Made by a program: the position numbers and the translations under genes | Part shown: positions 5,580 through 12,485 of the stretch, in pieces | Numbering within the stretch: position 1 is the first letter of the stretch | How the letters are laid out: every line of letters starts with the position of its first letter | DNA from: a virus | Virus record (IMG/VR): IMGVR_UViG_3300046009_006031 | Coordinates: 1-42,834 of that record | DNA length: 42,834 bases | Strand: one strand, 5' to 3' | The notes under the pieces: model-generated | Seen by the model: only the letters and a program-made list of their open reading frames with translations | Told to the model about the DNA's origin: nothing | The model's database searches: none

Positions 5580-5933
5580 CTACCAGCTAAGATTAATTAT
5601 CATACCAGCTTGAATTATTAGCAACATACATAATAAGAATATAACCTGCCATAGTTTGTCTTTATAAGTTTGTAATCTAATTACTTCATATTTTAATGTG
5701 TCTTTAAAGATTGTAGTCTCTTGCTTTGGCATAGATAAATCTTTATATGTTTGAAATATTCTTTTACTTACATTTAAAGTTATAAACTTTTTCTTGCCAA
5801 GAATAATTTTTTTAATATGATGAGCTGATATGTTAGTCTTTTCTGAAACAACTTTGCTTCCATACTCATCTATTAACTTTTCTAGTGTTTTACTCTCTTT
5901 TAAATAATCTGTAATTTTAATACGATTTGACAT
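5580..5933 (-). CDS. HTH protein with C-terminal membrane anchor
   Basis: The start at 5933 (MSNRIKITDYLKESKTLEKL, 117 residues) is preferred. The longer frame from 6014 would overlap the 32-residue ORF just upstream and lacks plausible coding character. Residues 18-55 read like a lambda-repressor-type helix-turn-helix (SEKTNISAHHIKKIILGKK). Residues about 92-114 form a membrane helix (WQVIFLLCMLLIIQAGMII). It is the last gene of the leftward early operon. A membrane-tethered DNA-binding protein is unusual. It might be a regulator or an exclusion factor; neither is shown. Confidence 0.6.
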   Translation of the reverse strand: MSNRIKITDYLKESKTLEKLIDEYGSKVVSEKTNISAHHIKKIILGKKKFITLNVSKRIFQTYKDLSMPKQETTIFKDTLKYEVIRLQTYKDKLWQVIFLLCMLLIIQAGMIINLSW

Positions 5934-5950
5934 AATGTTAGTGTTTATAA

Positions 5951-6049
5951 TTAATCTTCTTTTACAAATAGTATGTATATCAATGCACCGACCAGCATTA
6001 TTGGGATTACACATACCAGTCCCATTGTTTTAAATATAAAGTTTTTCAT
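5951..6049 (-). CDS. 32-residue single-pass membrane peptide
   Basis: The ORF starts MKNFIFKTMGLVCVIPIML and ends LFVKED. One membrane helix takes up most of it, with positive N-terminal and acidic C-terminal ends. It begins one base before the upstream gene's stop and ends 17 bases before the next gene's start, so it fills what would otherwise be a gap. It is one of at least five small membrane proteins in this operon. Function unknown. Confidence 0.5.
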   Translation of the reverse strand: MKNFIFKTMGLVCVIPIMLVGALIYILFVKED

Positions 6050-6050
6050 A

Positions 6051-6296
6051 TTATTTACTTAAATAATAATTTTTAGTTTCCGGATAACATTTTATAATTT
6101 CTGACGAAATAAATGTTGTAGAATTTGCTACTTGATTACAAAAATTGTTGACTGGCAATCCTTGATATATTAAATATCCTCCCATATATAACATTATTCC
6201 TAATATTATTATATTGTGAACTACATCTAGTGCTTCTAATGTAGGTTTTGGCTTGTTGTAATGTTTAACTGGAATTATTCCGTCTATTTGTCTCAT
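6051..6296 (-). CDS. hypothetical membrane protein, 81 residues
   Basis: A soluble N-terminus with MRQIDGIIPVKHYNKPKPT is followed by a membrane segment at about 25-46 (VVHNIIILGIMLYMGGYLIY) and a C-terminal part with two Cys (NNFCNQ, IIKCYPET) that could be disulfide-bonded outside. AACACTAC at 6302-6309 precedes the ATG by five bases, the same motif that precedes five other genes. That motif overlaps the stop of the HTH gene upstream. Function unknown. Confidence 0.6.
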   Translation of the reverse strand: MRQIDGIIPVKHYNKPKPTLEALDVVHNIIILGIMLYMGGYLIYQGLPVNNFCNQVANSTTFISSEIIKCYPETKNYYLSK

Positions 6297-6307
6297 AGTT
6301 TGTAGTG

Positions 6308-6562
6308 TTATATTGATAATATATCTTTACTTAATTTAGCTTTCAGGTATGCTTTGTTTATCTTCTTTATTGACCTATCTATCATTTTCCAAATACTAGT
6401 TATACTTACTCCATACTTATCTGCTATATACTTTAATGTCTTTCCTTTCATTTTTAATTCTAAAACTTTAATTGCTTTTGGCTTCAAAACATAATACATT
6501 ATCTTTTGTTGCTTTGAGTTCAATTCTAGTTTTATTCCTTTCTTCTTTTTCCTGTATTTCAT
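6308..6562 (-). CDS. sigma-region-4-like HTH protein, candidate late regulator
   Basis: This 84-residue, very basic protein has a helix-turn-helix at about 30-70 (LELKMKGKTLKYIADKYGVS, then ITSIWKMIDRSIKKI). The layout matches sigma70 region 4 and phage ArpU/sigma-like late regulators: an upstream helix resembling FELRYxxGLTYxEIA, then a recognition helix. Region 2 is absent, so it cannot be a full sigma factor. The late promoters here have a conserved extended -10 but no -35, which suits a promoter-binding co-factor. Its start overlaps the stop of the exonuclease gene by four bases (translational coupling). The regulatory role is inference. Confidence 0.6.
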   Translation of the reverse strand: MKYRKKKKGIKLELNSKQQKIMYYVLKPKAIKVLELKMKGKTLKYIADKYGVSITSIWKMIDRSIKKINKAYLKAKLSKDILSI

Positions 6563-7257
6563 AAGCTAAGTCCATTTAAATAATTTCTTGATAATTTTGT
6601 AAACTCTTCAATAATAAAGTAATGCTCGTCTGTTACTTCAAAATCAAATGTCTTTACTCTGTCTTTGGCTGGAATATCATCATAGGTATTGTTATACCTA
6701 ATCTTTTCTTCTAGCTCTAATAATTGTTCTGAAGTATCTTCTGTACCATCTTCCATTATCCCTAATGCCCACTTGGCTTGTTCATACTGTCTGTATATCT
6801 CATAGTCTGTATTGTTAAGTAAAGTATATGCTATCCTTACTTTCTTTATACCTGTAAGCATAGAATACCCTGCTAATTGCCAAAAATAATCCTTATCAGC
6901 TGTCTTTATATCTTTCTTGACATAAGTCCATATATCCCAGCAAGTCTTTATATCTATGATAGATTTTGACCTTCCTCTTGTTATGATTAAATCTGGTGTT
7001 CCTGTAAGAAATTCATTTTCAAACTTTTCCTCGTTTTTCTGTGTGAATAGCTGATTGACTTTTCTGTACAGTGAGATAGAGTCATCTTCTTTGTCATTAC
7101 CTTTAGATAAATATTTACTGTTTAATATCTTCTTACGATTATACTTTTCTGTAATATATATATCTTTTAGTAATCCTTTAGCTGTCTCTGTTAATGCTTT
7201 CTTTCCTATAATATGTGGTAATATTGAACATCTTAGTTTGTAGTGTGAGAAATCCAT
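6559..7257 (-). CDS. PD-(D/E)XK exonuclease, RecT partner
   Basis: This 232-residue protein looks like a PD-(D/E)XK nuclease of the RecE/YqaJ/Cas4-like type. The core is GTPDLII (Asp 89), IIDIKT (Asp 102, Lys 104), then a DYFWQLAGYSML helix near 122-133 carrying the usual Gln and Tyr. Such enzymes resect double-stranded ends to give single strands for the RecT annealase, which is encoded upstream in the same operon. It ends overlapping the HTH gene. No helicase domain is present. Confidence in the fold is good; the exact family name was not tested. Confidence 0.78.
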   Translation of the reverse strand: MDFSHYKLRCSILPHIIGKKALTETAKGLLKDIYITEKYNRKKILNSKYLSKGNDKEDDSISLYRKVNQLFTQKNEEKFENEFLTGTPDLIITRGRSKSIIDIKTCWDIWTYVKKDIKTADKDYFWQLAGYSMLTGIKKVRIAYTLLNNTDYEIYRQYEQAKWALGIMEDGTEDTSEQLLELEEKIRYNNTYDDIPAKDRVKTFDFEVTDEHYFIIEEFTKLSRNYLNGLSL

Positions 7258-7259
7258 AT

Positions 7260-7391
7260 TTATATCTTAAACCAAGCTAATATTTGTGCAATTACAAGTC
7301 CTATTATAATTATTGGTAAACAAATTATAAATCCTATAATTCTAATTATGGTATTTATGTATTCACCTATTATTGCTAATGTTAATTTCAT
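7260..7391 (-). CDS. 43-residue membrane protein
   Basis: The ORF starts MKLTLAIIGEYINTIIRII and continues as an Ile-rich hydrophobic run (GFIICLPIIIIGLVIAQIL), ending AWFKI. One long or two short membrane helices. It fits neatly between the preceding gene (stop at 7398) and the exonuclease ATG at 7257. The 22 bases around its start are repeated at 7951-7974, upstream of another gene boundary. Function unknown. Confidence 0.5.
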   Translation of the reverse strand: MKLTLAIIGEYINTIIRIIGFIICLPIIIIGLVIAQILAWFKI

Positions 7392-7397
7392 ATCATT

Positions 7398-7943
7398 TTA
7401 CTTAGTTAATGTTATAATAACCAAAACAATACCCAGAATAATTGTAGTTGCAAAGAAAAATATAGTTGTATTTGTAAATATTTTAGCTATTCTATAATAA
7501 TCCTTAGATTTTATACCTGGTATTTCTTGGAATGAATGTTTGAGCATATCATTAAAAATACCTGGAACTATTTTGTCTACAAGTTTTATTGTTTCATTAT
7601 GGTAAAAACTAATATTATCTTTGTATGCTATTCCTTTATTCCATTTATTTAATAATTGATTAGCATTATCTTTTACTAGTTGATTTAATAGTTTTTTTCT
7701 TTTGGTAACATATTGTTCAAAATTAGGTATAATATCTCTTTCAGCTATTAACCACCTGCCAAAACTATATTGTTGTAAATTTTCTTTATTTCCTTTAGTA
7801 TCAGAAAGTTCATAAAATACTTTCCCATTAGACTCTGTTATTCCACTTATATAAAAAATATAGTTATGTGGTTTATTAGGATTACGATTAAAATCATAAT
7901 GTTTATCTCCAATATTATATTTATGCTCAATTGCTGTCTTCAT
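7398..7943 (-). CDS. hypothetical tail-anchored protein, 181 residues
   Basis: The N-terminal ~60 residues (HKYNIGDKHYDFNRNPNKPH, then YIFYISGITESNGKVFYELSD) look like a small beta barrel of the KOW/SH3 type. A helical middle follows, and a C-terminal membrane helix lies at about 157-178 (FFFATTIILGIVLVIITL). It is membrane-anchored with most of the mass in the cytoplasm. It sits in the recombination operon between RecT and the exonuclease. No family name is certain. Confidence 0.6.
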   Translation of the reverse strand: MKTAIEHKYNIGDKHYDFNRNPNKPHNYIFYISGITESNGKVFYELSDTKGNKENLQQYSFGRWLIAERDIIPNFEQYVTKRKKLLNQLVKDNANQLLNKWNKGIAYKDNISFYHNETIKLVDKIVPGIFNDMLKHSFQEIPGIKSKDYYRIAKIFTNTTIFFFATTIILGIVLVIITLTK

Positions 7944-7969
7944 ACCTACTTCATTTTACTTAGTTAATG

Positions 7970-8158
7970 TTATTGTTCTGGGTTGTTTTCTATAGACAAA
8001 CCATTTATTTCCTCATCTAAAATTTTAATACTATTTTCCATATGTTGAATAAGATATAAAATATTTTCTTTAGTATTTTCTTTTAATAATAGTTGTCTTA
8101 CTTTATTGTCTGAGAATTTTCCAAGAATTACAATGCTTTCTAATTTTCTGTTATTCAT
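7970..8158 (-). CDS. hypothetical 62-residue coiled-coil protein
   Basis: The sequence reads MNNRKLESIVILGKFSDNKV, then helices RQLLLKENTKENILYLIQHM and an acidic end. It is predicted to be mostly alpha-helical. It begins three bases before the stop of the 8162 gene, typical of tight operon packing. No family is recognised. Confidence 0.6.
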   Translation of the reverse strand: MNNRKLESIVILGKFSDNKVRQLLLKENTKENILYLIQHMENSIKILDEEINGLSIENNPEQ

Positions 8159-8161
8159 ACT

Positions 8162-8692
8162 CTACTTTAACTTACTTTTAATAATCTCTTTGTCTGTATC
8201 AGATAGCTCAGATAATATATCTTCTAGTGTTCTTTCTTGTATCTCTTCCTCCTCCTCAACTGGCATTACGCAGTAGTGGGGAAGAAAAATATGCCTAACA
8301 TCTTTATTATCAATTTTGTAATTTACCCCTCCTGCGGTATCATAAACTTCTAATATTATACTAATTTTACCAACACAATCGTTTTTTAATGCAGTCAAAT
8401 CATATTTACTGGCTATATCAAATATACTCTCCATAATCCTCACCTTCTGCCCTACCTTTAGAACTTCAGGCTTAGTGTATCTTGGGTCTATGAGGGTAAA
8501 TGTGCCTGTGTAGTCATTTTTCCAAAAATAAAAACTATTTGTTTCAAAACAAGTATCTAAGTTTCCGTCGTATATAACTGCCCATAGTTTTGTTTTATCA
8601 TAAGTAATGCCAGATGACATTTCCACCTCAATCTGAAATGGTCTATCTTTAGGGGCTAGTTTTATTAGTTGGTCGTATGTAAGGTTTTTCAT
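8162..8692 (-). CDS. hypothetical 176-residue protein with KOW-like domain
   Basis: The N-terminal ~70 residues contain ITYDKTKLWAVIYDG and an aromatic-rich strand region. A KOW/SH3-like block lies at about 75-140 (VLKVGQKVRIMESIFDIASK, then CVGKISIILEVYDTAGG). The C-terminal part is an acidic linker (EEEEEIQERT) and a helix (LSELSDTDKEIIKSKLK). It directly follows recT (two-base gap), so it may be a recombination accessory protein. This architecture is common in phage hypotheticals. The function is unproven. Confidence 0.65.
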   Translation of the reverse strand: MKNLTYDQLIKLAPKDRPFQIEVEMSSGITYDKTKLWAVIYDGNLDTCFETNSFYFWKNDYTGTFTLIDPRYTKPEVLKVGQKVRIMESIFDIASKYDLTALKNDCVGKISIILEVYDTAGGVNYKIDNKDVRHIFLPHYCVMPVEEEEEIQERTLEDILSELSDTDKEIIKSKLK

Positions 8693-8694
8693 AA

Positions 8695-9564
8695 TTATTC
8701 TTCTATTATTATCTCACCTTGTAATTCTTCATACTTTTTATCATAGGCTTCTTTTTCTTCATCAGTCTTACATTCATTCATTACTTGCTCTAATGCTTCT
8801 ACTGTTTCTACCTCATCCTGTATGTATTTTAATACCTCTGAACGGTCATCTTTCTCTGCCTTGATAATTATATTGTTATTATCTGCATACTCTCCATTAC
8901 CTTCTTTATCTATAATTTGTTGGTCTTTTACTACTGCATCTTGCATCTCTACAGACATTATTCCAAATTTAGATATAAGCTGTTTTAATACTGTTTTCTT
9001 TGCCATTGCATCAAATTCTGTTTTCCACGGTCCATTTCTATATGTCTTAGAATACTTAGCCCCGTGAGCTTCTAGTTCTTTGATACTCATATATAAATAC
9101 TTCTCAAATCCATTTACTAACTTAAAGTATGCTACATATCCTATAACTTCACCGTCTGTCTTTGTCCAGTCAAATTCTATACCTTTTAGCGGGTCAAAAG
9201 ATGTTATCTGTCCTTCTTTTACTTCACTAGCTGATATTGTCTGATACTGTCCTGTTCTTTGTGCTAATTGTATAAGTCCTTTATATCCTAGTTGAAACTG
9301 TGCATTTACTCCATAAGGAATAATATAAGCATATCCTAGACTTGAATTAATAGGTAAGTCTAATGTTGTAGCTACTAAAGCTGATTGAATAATAGATAGG
9401 GGATTGACCTTTTCAAATAAAGAGTTTGAGTTGACTACATTAAGTAGAGAAGTTTTAAATATCTCTTTCTTTTGAGGTGTCATTGCCTGTTGTAATCTCT
9501 CTGTTAATTCAGGAGTGTCTAAATAGTTCTTTACTTTTTTACTGATTGTTATTTCGTTTGCCAT
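8695..9564 (-). CDS. recT: RecT single-strand annealing protein
   Basis: This 289-residue protein belongs to the RecT family, which binds single-stranded DNA and promotes annealing and strand exchange in phage recombination. Visible family elements: the N-terminal TPELTERLQQAMTPQKKEIF, NPLSIIQSALVATTLDLPIN at about 55-74, GYAYIIPYG at about 79-87, and QLGYKGLIQLAQRTGQYQTI at about 92-111. The C-terminal ~60 residues are acidic, as usual. With the PD-(D/E)XK exonuclease downstream it forms the standard exonuclease/annealase pair. Length and order are typical, so confidence is high. Confidence 0.95.
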   Translation of the reverse strand: MANEITISKKVKNYLDTPELTERLQQAMTPQKKEIFKTSLLNVVNSNSLFEKVNPLSIIQSALVATTLDLPINSSLGYAYIIPYGVNAQFQLGYKGLIQLAQRTGQYQTISASEVKEGQITSFDPLKGIEFDWTKTDGEVIGYVAYFKLVNGFEKYLYMSIKELEAHGAKYSKTYRNGPWKTEFDAMAKKTVLKQLISKFGIMSVEMQDAVVKDQQIIDKEGNGEYADNNNIIIKAEKDDRSEVLKYIQDEVETVEALEQVMNECKTDEEKEAYDKKYEELQGEIIIEE

Positions 9565-9569
9565 AATAG

Positions 9570-9965
9570 TTATTTTACTTCTGTTACTTTAATAAATGAG
9601 GGGCAATACCAGGGGGCTGCAATCATAAAAAATTTTTGAGTTGTAACATTTACTTTAATTGTTTTATCTGCAGCTGCTCTATTTACAAGTTCTTTATATT
9701 CTGAATTAGGTGGTAAACAAAATGAACTTTGGTTTTCTTCTGTTATAAGGGTATTTTCACCAGCTCTTACAGAAAAAGCTGTATTTCCTGATATAAATTG
9801 ATTGTTTTTAGTATTGTATACTATTCCTGATACATTTTGTTCTGATGTTTCCCATTTAATTGAATATAATGTTAATATAATTCCTGTTATTATTATTCCT
9901 ATTATTGCCATTCCTAACAATAAGAAAAATAAACCTTGTAGATTTTCTTTAATATCCTCTATCAT
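9570..9965 (-). CDS. hypothetical membrane-anchored protein, 131 residues
   Basis: An N-terminal membrane helix at about 12-35 (FFLLLGMAIIGIIITGIILT) is followed by an outward-facing domain rich in beta pattern: VSGIVYNTKNNQFISGNTAF, SVRAGENTLITEEN, SSFCLPPNSEY, and WYCPSFIKVTEV. Two Cys (near 82 and 121) may form a disulfide. I recall similar small GNTxFSVRA proteins in other phages and in low-GC bacteria but cannot name a family. A role in envelope modification or exclusion is speculative. It lies upstream of recT. Confidence 0.6.
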   Translation of the reverse strand: MIEDIKENLQGLFFLLLGMAIIGIIITGIILTLYSIKWETSEQNVSGIVYNTKNNQFISGNTAFSVRAGENTLITEENQSSFCLPPNSEYKELVNRAAADKTIKVNVTTQKFFMIAAPWYCPSFIKVTEVK

Positions 9966-9974
9966 ATATTTAAT

Positions 9975-10277
9975 TTATACTTGATTATAATATTCTTCTA
10001 ATACTTGGTCTGGTGATACTAGTCCTATCTCAATCATCTCTTCAATAGTTAATTGCTTGATTAGCTTTTTACTGATTGTTGTAAATATAGAGTCTGGAAT
10101 TGTACTTTTAGCAATATGTTTTACTCCAATTTCTATCATAGCTTCTAATATATCTTGTCTATCTTCTGTAATAAAGATTGCTGGGTCTAAGTGTATTATT
10201 GCTAGTTCTAAAGCTTCTTCTGTTTGTTGTTCGTGTTGCAAATGGCTGTCTATTATTTTATCCATTACATTATCCAT
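9975..10277 (-). CDS. hypothetical 100-residue acidic protein
   Basis: Begins MDNVMDKIIDSHLQHEQQTE and is rich in Ile, Glu and Asp, with helices throughout (DILEAMIEIGVKHIAKS, LTIEEMIEIGLVSPDQVLEE). It has no membrane segment or Cys. AACACTAC at 10279-10286 stands one base before the ATG, making it one of six genes with this leader motif. Function unknown. Confidence 0.6.
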   Translation of the reverse strand: MDNVMDKIIDSHLQHEQQTEEALELAIIHLDPAIFITEDRQDILEAMIEIGVKHIAKSTIPDSIFTTISKKLIKQLTIEEMIEIGLVSPDQVLEEYYNQV

Positions 10278-10285
10278 AGTAGTGT

Positions 10286-10465
10286 TTAATTAATTGTAAA
10301 GTAAACTTGTAATATAAATGATATGATAATTAATGCATTGACTATATTTATACCTTGTAGCCATACTGTATTCCATTCTTTTCTTGCAATACTTTTTTTC
10401 ATAAAATAGCTAAGTATTATGATTGTTATAACAGCTGGTATAATTAAGGCTATTGTTAATATCAT
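10286..10465 (-). CDS. 59-residue two-helix membrane protein
   Basis: The ORF starts MILTIALIIPAVITIIILSY (helix 1), then a short basic loop (FMKKSIARKEW) and helix 2 at about 38-58 (INIVNALIIISFILQVYF). A helix-loop-helix of this size would suit a holin-like or pore-forming protein, but it is in the early operon, not beside the endolysin. It fills the gap between the 10519 gene and the 9975 gene. Its stop overlaps the leader motif of the next gene. Confidence 0.55.
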   Translation of the reverse strand: MILTIALIIPAVITIIILSYFMKKSIARKEWNTVWLQGINIVNALIIISFILQVYFTIN

Positions 10466-10518
10466 ATAATTACATTAATACTAAGTTCCAAATTGTCATA
10501 CATAACTTCCACCACAGA

Positions 10519-10839
10519 CTAAGCCCTACGACTAGAAGCAGTACTTTTAGTAGATTTAATAGTCTTCTTTTCATATTCTTGAGTATTATCTGATACCATT
10601 GTGTCTAACTTGTTGCTAAAGAAATCTATTACTTGTCTTAACATTGATAAATTTTTCTTATCATTACTAATAATAGCTTTGTCTGATTTAGATAGCGGTA
10701 AGTCTTTTTCTAATAAAGTGTAATAGTATATATCACTCTCTATTTTAGCTTTTTGTAACTTTAGGTCTATAATTTTATCTTCTATTTTAGATAAAACTTT
10801 GTTTGCTTGGTCTTTGCTATTTGTACTTAGGGTATACAT
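10519..10839 (-). CDS. hypothetical coiled-coil protein, first leftward early gene
   Basis: A 106-residue, highly charged, mostly helical protein: an N-terminal coiled coil (ANKVLSKIEDKIIDLKLQKA), a second helix (LSMLRQVIDFFSNKLDTM) and a basic Ser/Thr-rich tail (KSTKSTASSRRA). It is the first gene after the leftward early promoter. Its short leader has AACACTAC at 10844-10851, four bases before the ATG. Both operon position and high charge suggest an early host-takeover or DNA-binding role. No family is recognised. Confidence 0.65.
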   Translation of the reverse strand: MYTLSTNSKDQANKVLSKIEDKIIDLKLQKAKIESDIYYYTLLEKDLPLSKSDKAIISNDKKNLSMLRQVIDFFSNKLDTMVSDNTQEYEKKTIKSTKSTASSRRA

Positions 10840-10868
10840 AAGTGTAGTGTTATTATTAATACTTTAAT

Positions 10869-10897
10869 ATTATAACAAAAAAGGTTAAATTTGTCAA
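10869..10897 (-). promoter_or_regulatory. leftward early promoter
   Basis: Read leftward: TTGACA (10892-10897), a 17-base spacer, TATAAT (10869-10874). It differs from the rightward promoter at 963-991 at a single spacer position. It lies between the VRR-NUC stop and the 10839 start and gives a leader of about 22 bases. Together the two promoters would switch on both early operons in step. Confidence 0.9.
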
Positions 10898-10902
10898 TAG
10901 GT

Positions 10903-11322
10903 TTATTTTCTAAGGGCTTCAATATATGCTTTTAACTCTTCAAATCCATAGAATACTTCAGCTAATTCATTACAACTTCTTAAATTATGCAACCATTCTT
11001 TCTGTGCTGGACTAAGTGTAGGGTATGCTTTTCTCTGTCGTTTAATTTCGGCAAATAATAGTATATTATGTCTTTTACCTACCCACCAATAGGGAATAAT
11101 AATTACATAGTCTGGAAAGCCACTTTTTACCCCTATACGCTTGTTTCTTTTCTTAACTTTAAAACTAGTTGTAAATGTTTCCATTGGGATATGTGTATAT
11201 ACAAACCCTAATCCGTTTAAGTATTTTACAATTAAATCATATTCCTCATCTTCAAGAGGTATTGTTGGTTTGCCTTTTCTTTTAGCTTCTATTATTTTTA
11301 GTTCTGCTTCTGATATTCTCAT
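10903..11322 (-). CDS. VRR-NUC domain nuclease
   Basis: The start at 11322 (MRISEAELKIIEAKRKGKP, 139 residues) is used. The frame is open to 11427, but that extension runs through the terminator hairpin at 11361-11397. The core matches VRR-NUC, a PD-(D/E)XK-type nuclease: KSGFPDYVIIIP (Asp in the PDY/PDL position), then LLFAEIKRQRKAYPTLSPAQ (E-x-K), KEWLHNLRSCNELAEVFYG and a final helix. Phage stand-alone VRR-NUC proteins are thought to resolve or trim branched DNA. An AT-rich -10 (TATAAT near 11335) may give it its own weak promoter. Confidence 0.85.
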   Translation of the reverse strand: MRISEAELKIIEAKRKGKPTIPLEDEEYDLIVKYLNGLGFVYTHIPMETFTTSFKVKKRNKRIGVKSGFPDYVIIIPYWWVGKRHNILLFAEIKRQRKAYPTLSPAQKEWLHNLRSCNELAEVFYGFEELKAYIEALRK

Positions 11323-11360
11323 ATATTTGTATATTATAATATTTGTTATATTTTGGCAAA

Positions 11361-11397
11361 TAAAAAAACATAGAAGGCTGGGAAAACCTCCTATGTT
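11361..11397 (-). terminator. intrinsic terminator ending the noncoding RNA
   Basis: Leftward, AACATAG (11391-11397) pairs with CTATGTT (11367-11373), with extra AGG/CCT pairs inside, followed by a run of T at 11362-11368. It separates the structured RNA cassette from the VRR-NUC gene. Confidence 0.8.
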
Positions 11398-11655
11398 TAT
11401 GTCAAATGGATGAACCCTAATAATCATCCTTAGTTATTATATCAAACACAAATGCTGTTGGCAAAGAATTTTGTAGCCTTTCGCTAAAAAGGAGTATAGT
11501 ATGACCAAAGTTTGAGTGCGAGGTGAGCTCCAGTATTAATTTCTCAAGACTAATACCCTCTAAGTTGGCAGGAACTTTACAAAATTCTTCACAAACAGCA
11601 TTCGTGGGGATGATGAAAGATTTCAGTATGTATCAAAAAGAGCTAATAAGATTAC
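11361..11655 (-). ncRNA. structured noncoding RNA with own promoter and terminator
   Basis: Between the promoter at 11662-11690 and the terminator lies about 290 bases with no ORF but strong pairing. 11447-11459 pairs with 11594-11606 (12 of 13). After an internal loop, 11464-11475 pairs with 11578-11589 (12 perfect). Inside are 11477-11481/11488-11492, 11508-11512/11573-11577, and 11533-11538/11551-11556 extended by GAGG/CCTC (11520-11523/11557-11560). This gives a branched RNA on one long stem. It is not a tRNA or tmRNA. A closing stem with a large open centre faintly recalls 6S RNA, but I cannot match it. Confidence 0.6.
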
Positions 11656-11661
11656 ATTGAT

Positions 11662-11690
11662 AATGTATCATATTTGTTAATTTTTGTCAA
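11662..11690 (-). promoter_or_regulatory. promoter of the structured RNA
   Basis: Leftward TTGACA (11685-11690), a 17-base spacer, TACATT (11662-11667). It sits just before the endolysin stop codon and points into the noncoding RNA. Confidence 0.75.
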
Positions 11691-11693
11691 GTC

Positions 11694-12476
11694 TTATCTT
11701 AAATTAGTGTCTGCAAAATCTTGTATTGTTCTTTTAGCTTCATCTAATTTAGCTTGTGTAAAGTTTACTAAGTTTTGATATTTATTAGAAACTGTTGTTA
11801 TGTATAATGCTGGGTTTTCGTTTTTGTGGTCTTGTACTACTTTTCTCCAGTGGTCTATTGTTTCTTGTTTTGTTTTATTTTCTGCATACCATACAAATTG
11901 TTCTGTAAATTTATCTATATCTGGATATCTGTTTTGAATATATATTGAAGCTTCAGGTATTTCTACCAATAGTGCAAACGCTACTTCTTGTGTTCTTATT
12001 ATGTATTCTGGTGTTCCTTGTGGAAATTTCTTTGACATAGTTATATTTTCAATTAATACTCCTAATTTATTTGGCAATGGTTTAGCACTAGTCTTTTCTA
12101 AATCTAATACAGGATTGGTTCTAGCAACTTCTTTTTCACTACCTCCATATACAAAATGAAAGAAATCCATATTCCAATTTTCTTGTGTAGCTGGATGTGT
12201 AAAGCCATTAGCTAACATCTTGTCTCTTACCTCATTAAAGTTTTGAATATCAAATGCTAATCCTCTTCGGTGATTAGAATTAGTTGTCCAACTTGTGCCT
12301 TTATCTACTAATGCCTGTTGTTCTGATGGACTTCTAAAACTACCAGTTCGTGGTACTACTATTGCCTCAGGAACTTTTTGTAAAGCCCTTAATGCATCTT
12401 CCCGACCATAGACCCTTCCTTGATTATATTTGATATTATTGTATGTAATGGCTGGTCTATCTACATAAAACAACAT
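11694..12476 (-). CDS. endolysin, M15 D-Ala-D-Ala-type peptidase
   Basis: A 260-residue peptidoglycan peptidase. Residues 1-115 form an M15 (VanY-like) domain: RSPSEQQALV at about 48-57, the zinc motif SNHRRGLAFDI (His 69 and Asp 76), and the second metal site MDFFHF (Asp 104, His 107). It probably cuts cross-link peptides. Residues about 130-260 are a helical domain of unknown family (TPEYIIRTQEVAFALLVEIP, then EQFVWYAENKTKQETIDHWR). There is no signal peptide, so it needs the holin gene lying nine bases upstream. It also co-exists with the early transglycosylase, giving two different cell-wall enzymes. Confidence 0.85.
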   Translation of the reverse strand: MLFYVDRPAITYNNIKYNQGRVYGREDALRALQKVPEAIVVPRTGSFRSPSEQQALVDKGTSWTTNSNHRRGLAFDIQNFNEVRDKMLANGFTHPATQENWNMDFFHFVYGGSEKEVARTNPVLDLEKTSAKPLPNKLGVLIENITMSKKFPQGTPEYIIRTQEVAFALLVEIPEASIYIQNRYPDIDKFTEQFVWYAENKTKQETIDHWRKVVQDHKNENPALYITTVSNKYQNLVNFTQAKLDEAKRTIQDFADTNLR

Positions 12477-12485
12477 ATCAGTATT

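Noticed and set aside
5580-5933. Lysogeny repressor
   Set aside because: The HTH protein is at the far end of an early operon, has a membrane anchor, and no integrase, attachment site or divergent cro-like gene is present.
11323-11427. N-terminal extension of the VRR-NUC protein
   Set aside because: The extra 35 codons run through the terminator stem and T-run at 11361-11397, so the start at 11322 is more likely.
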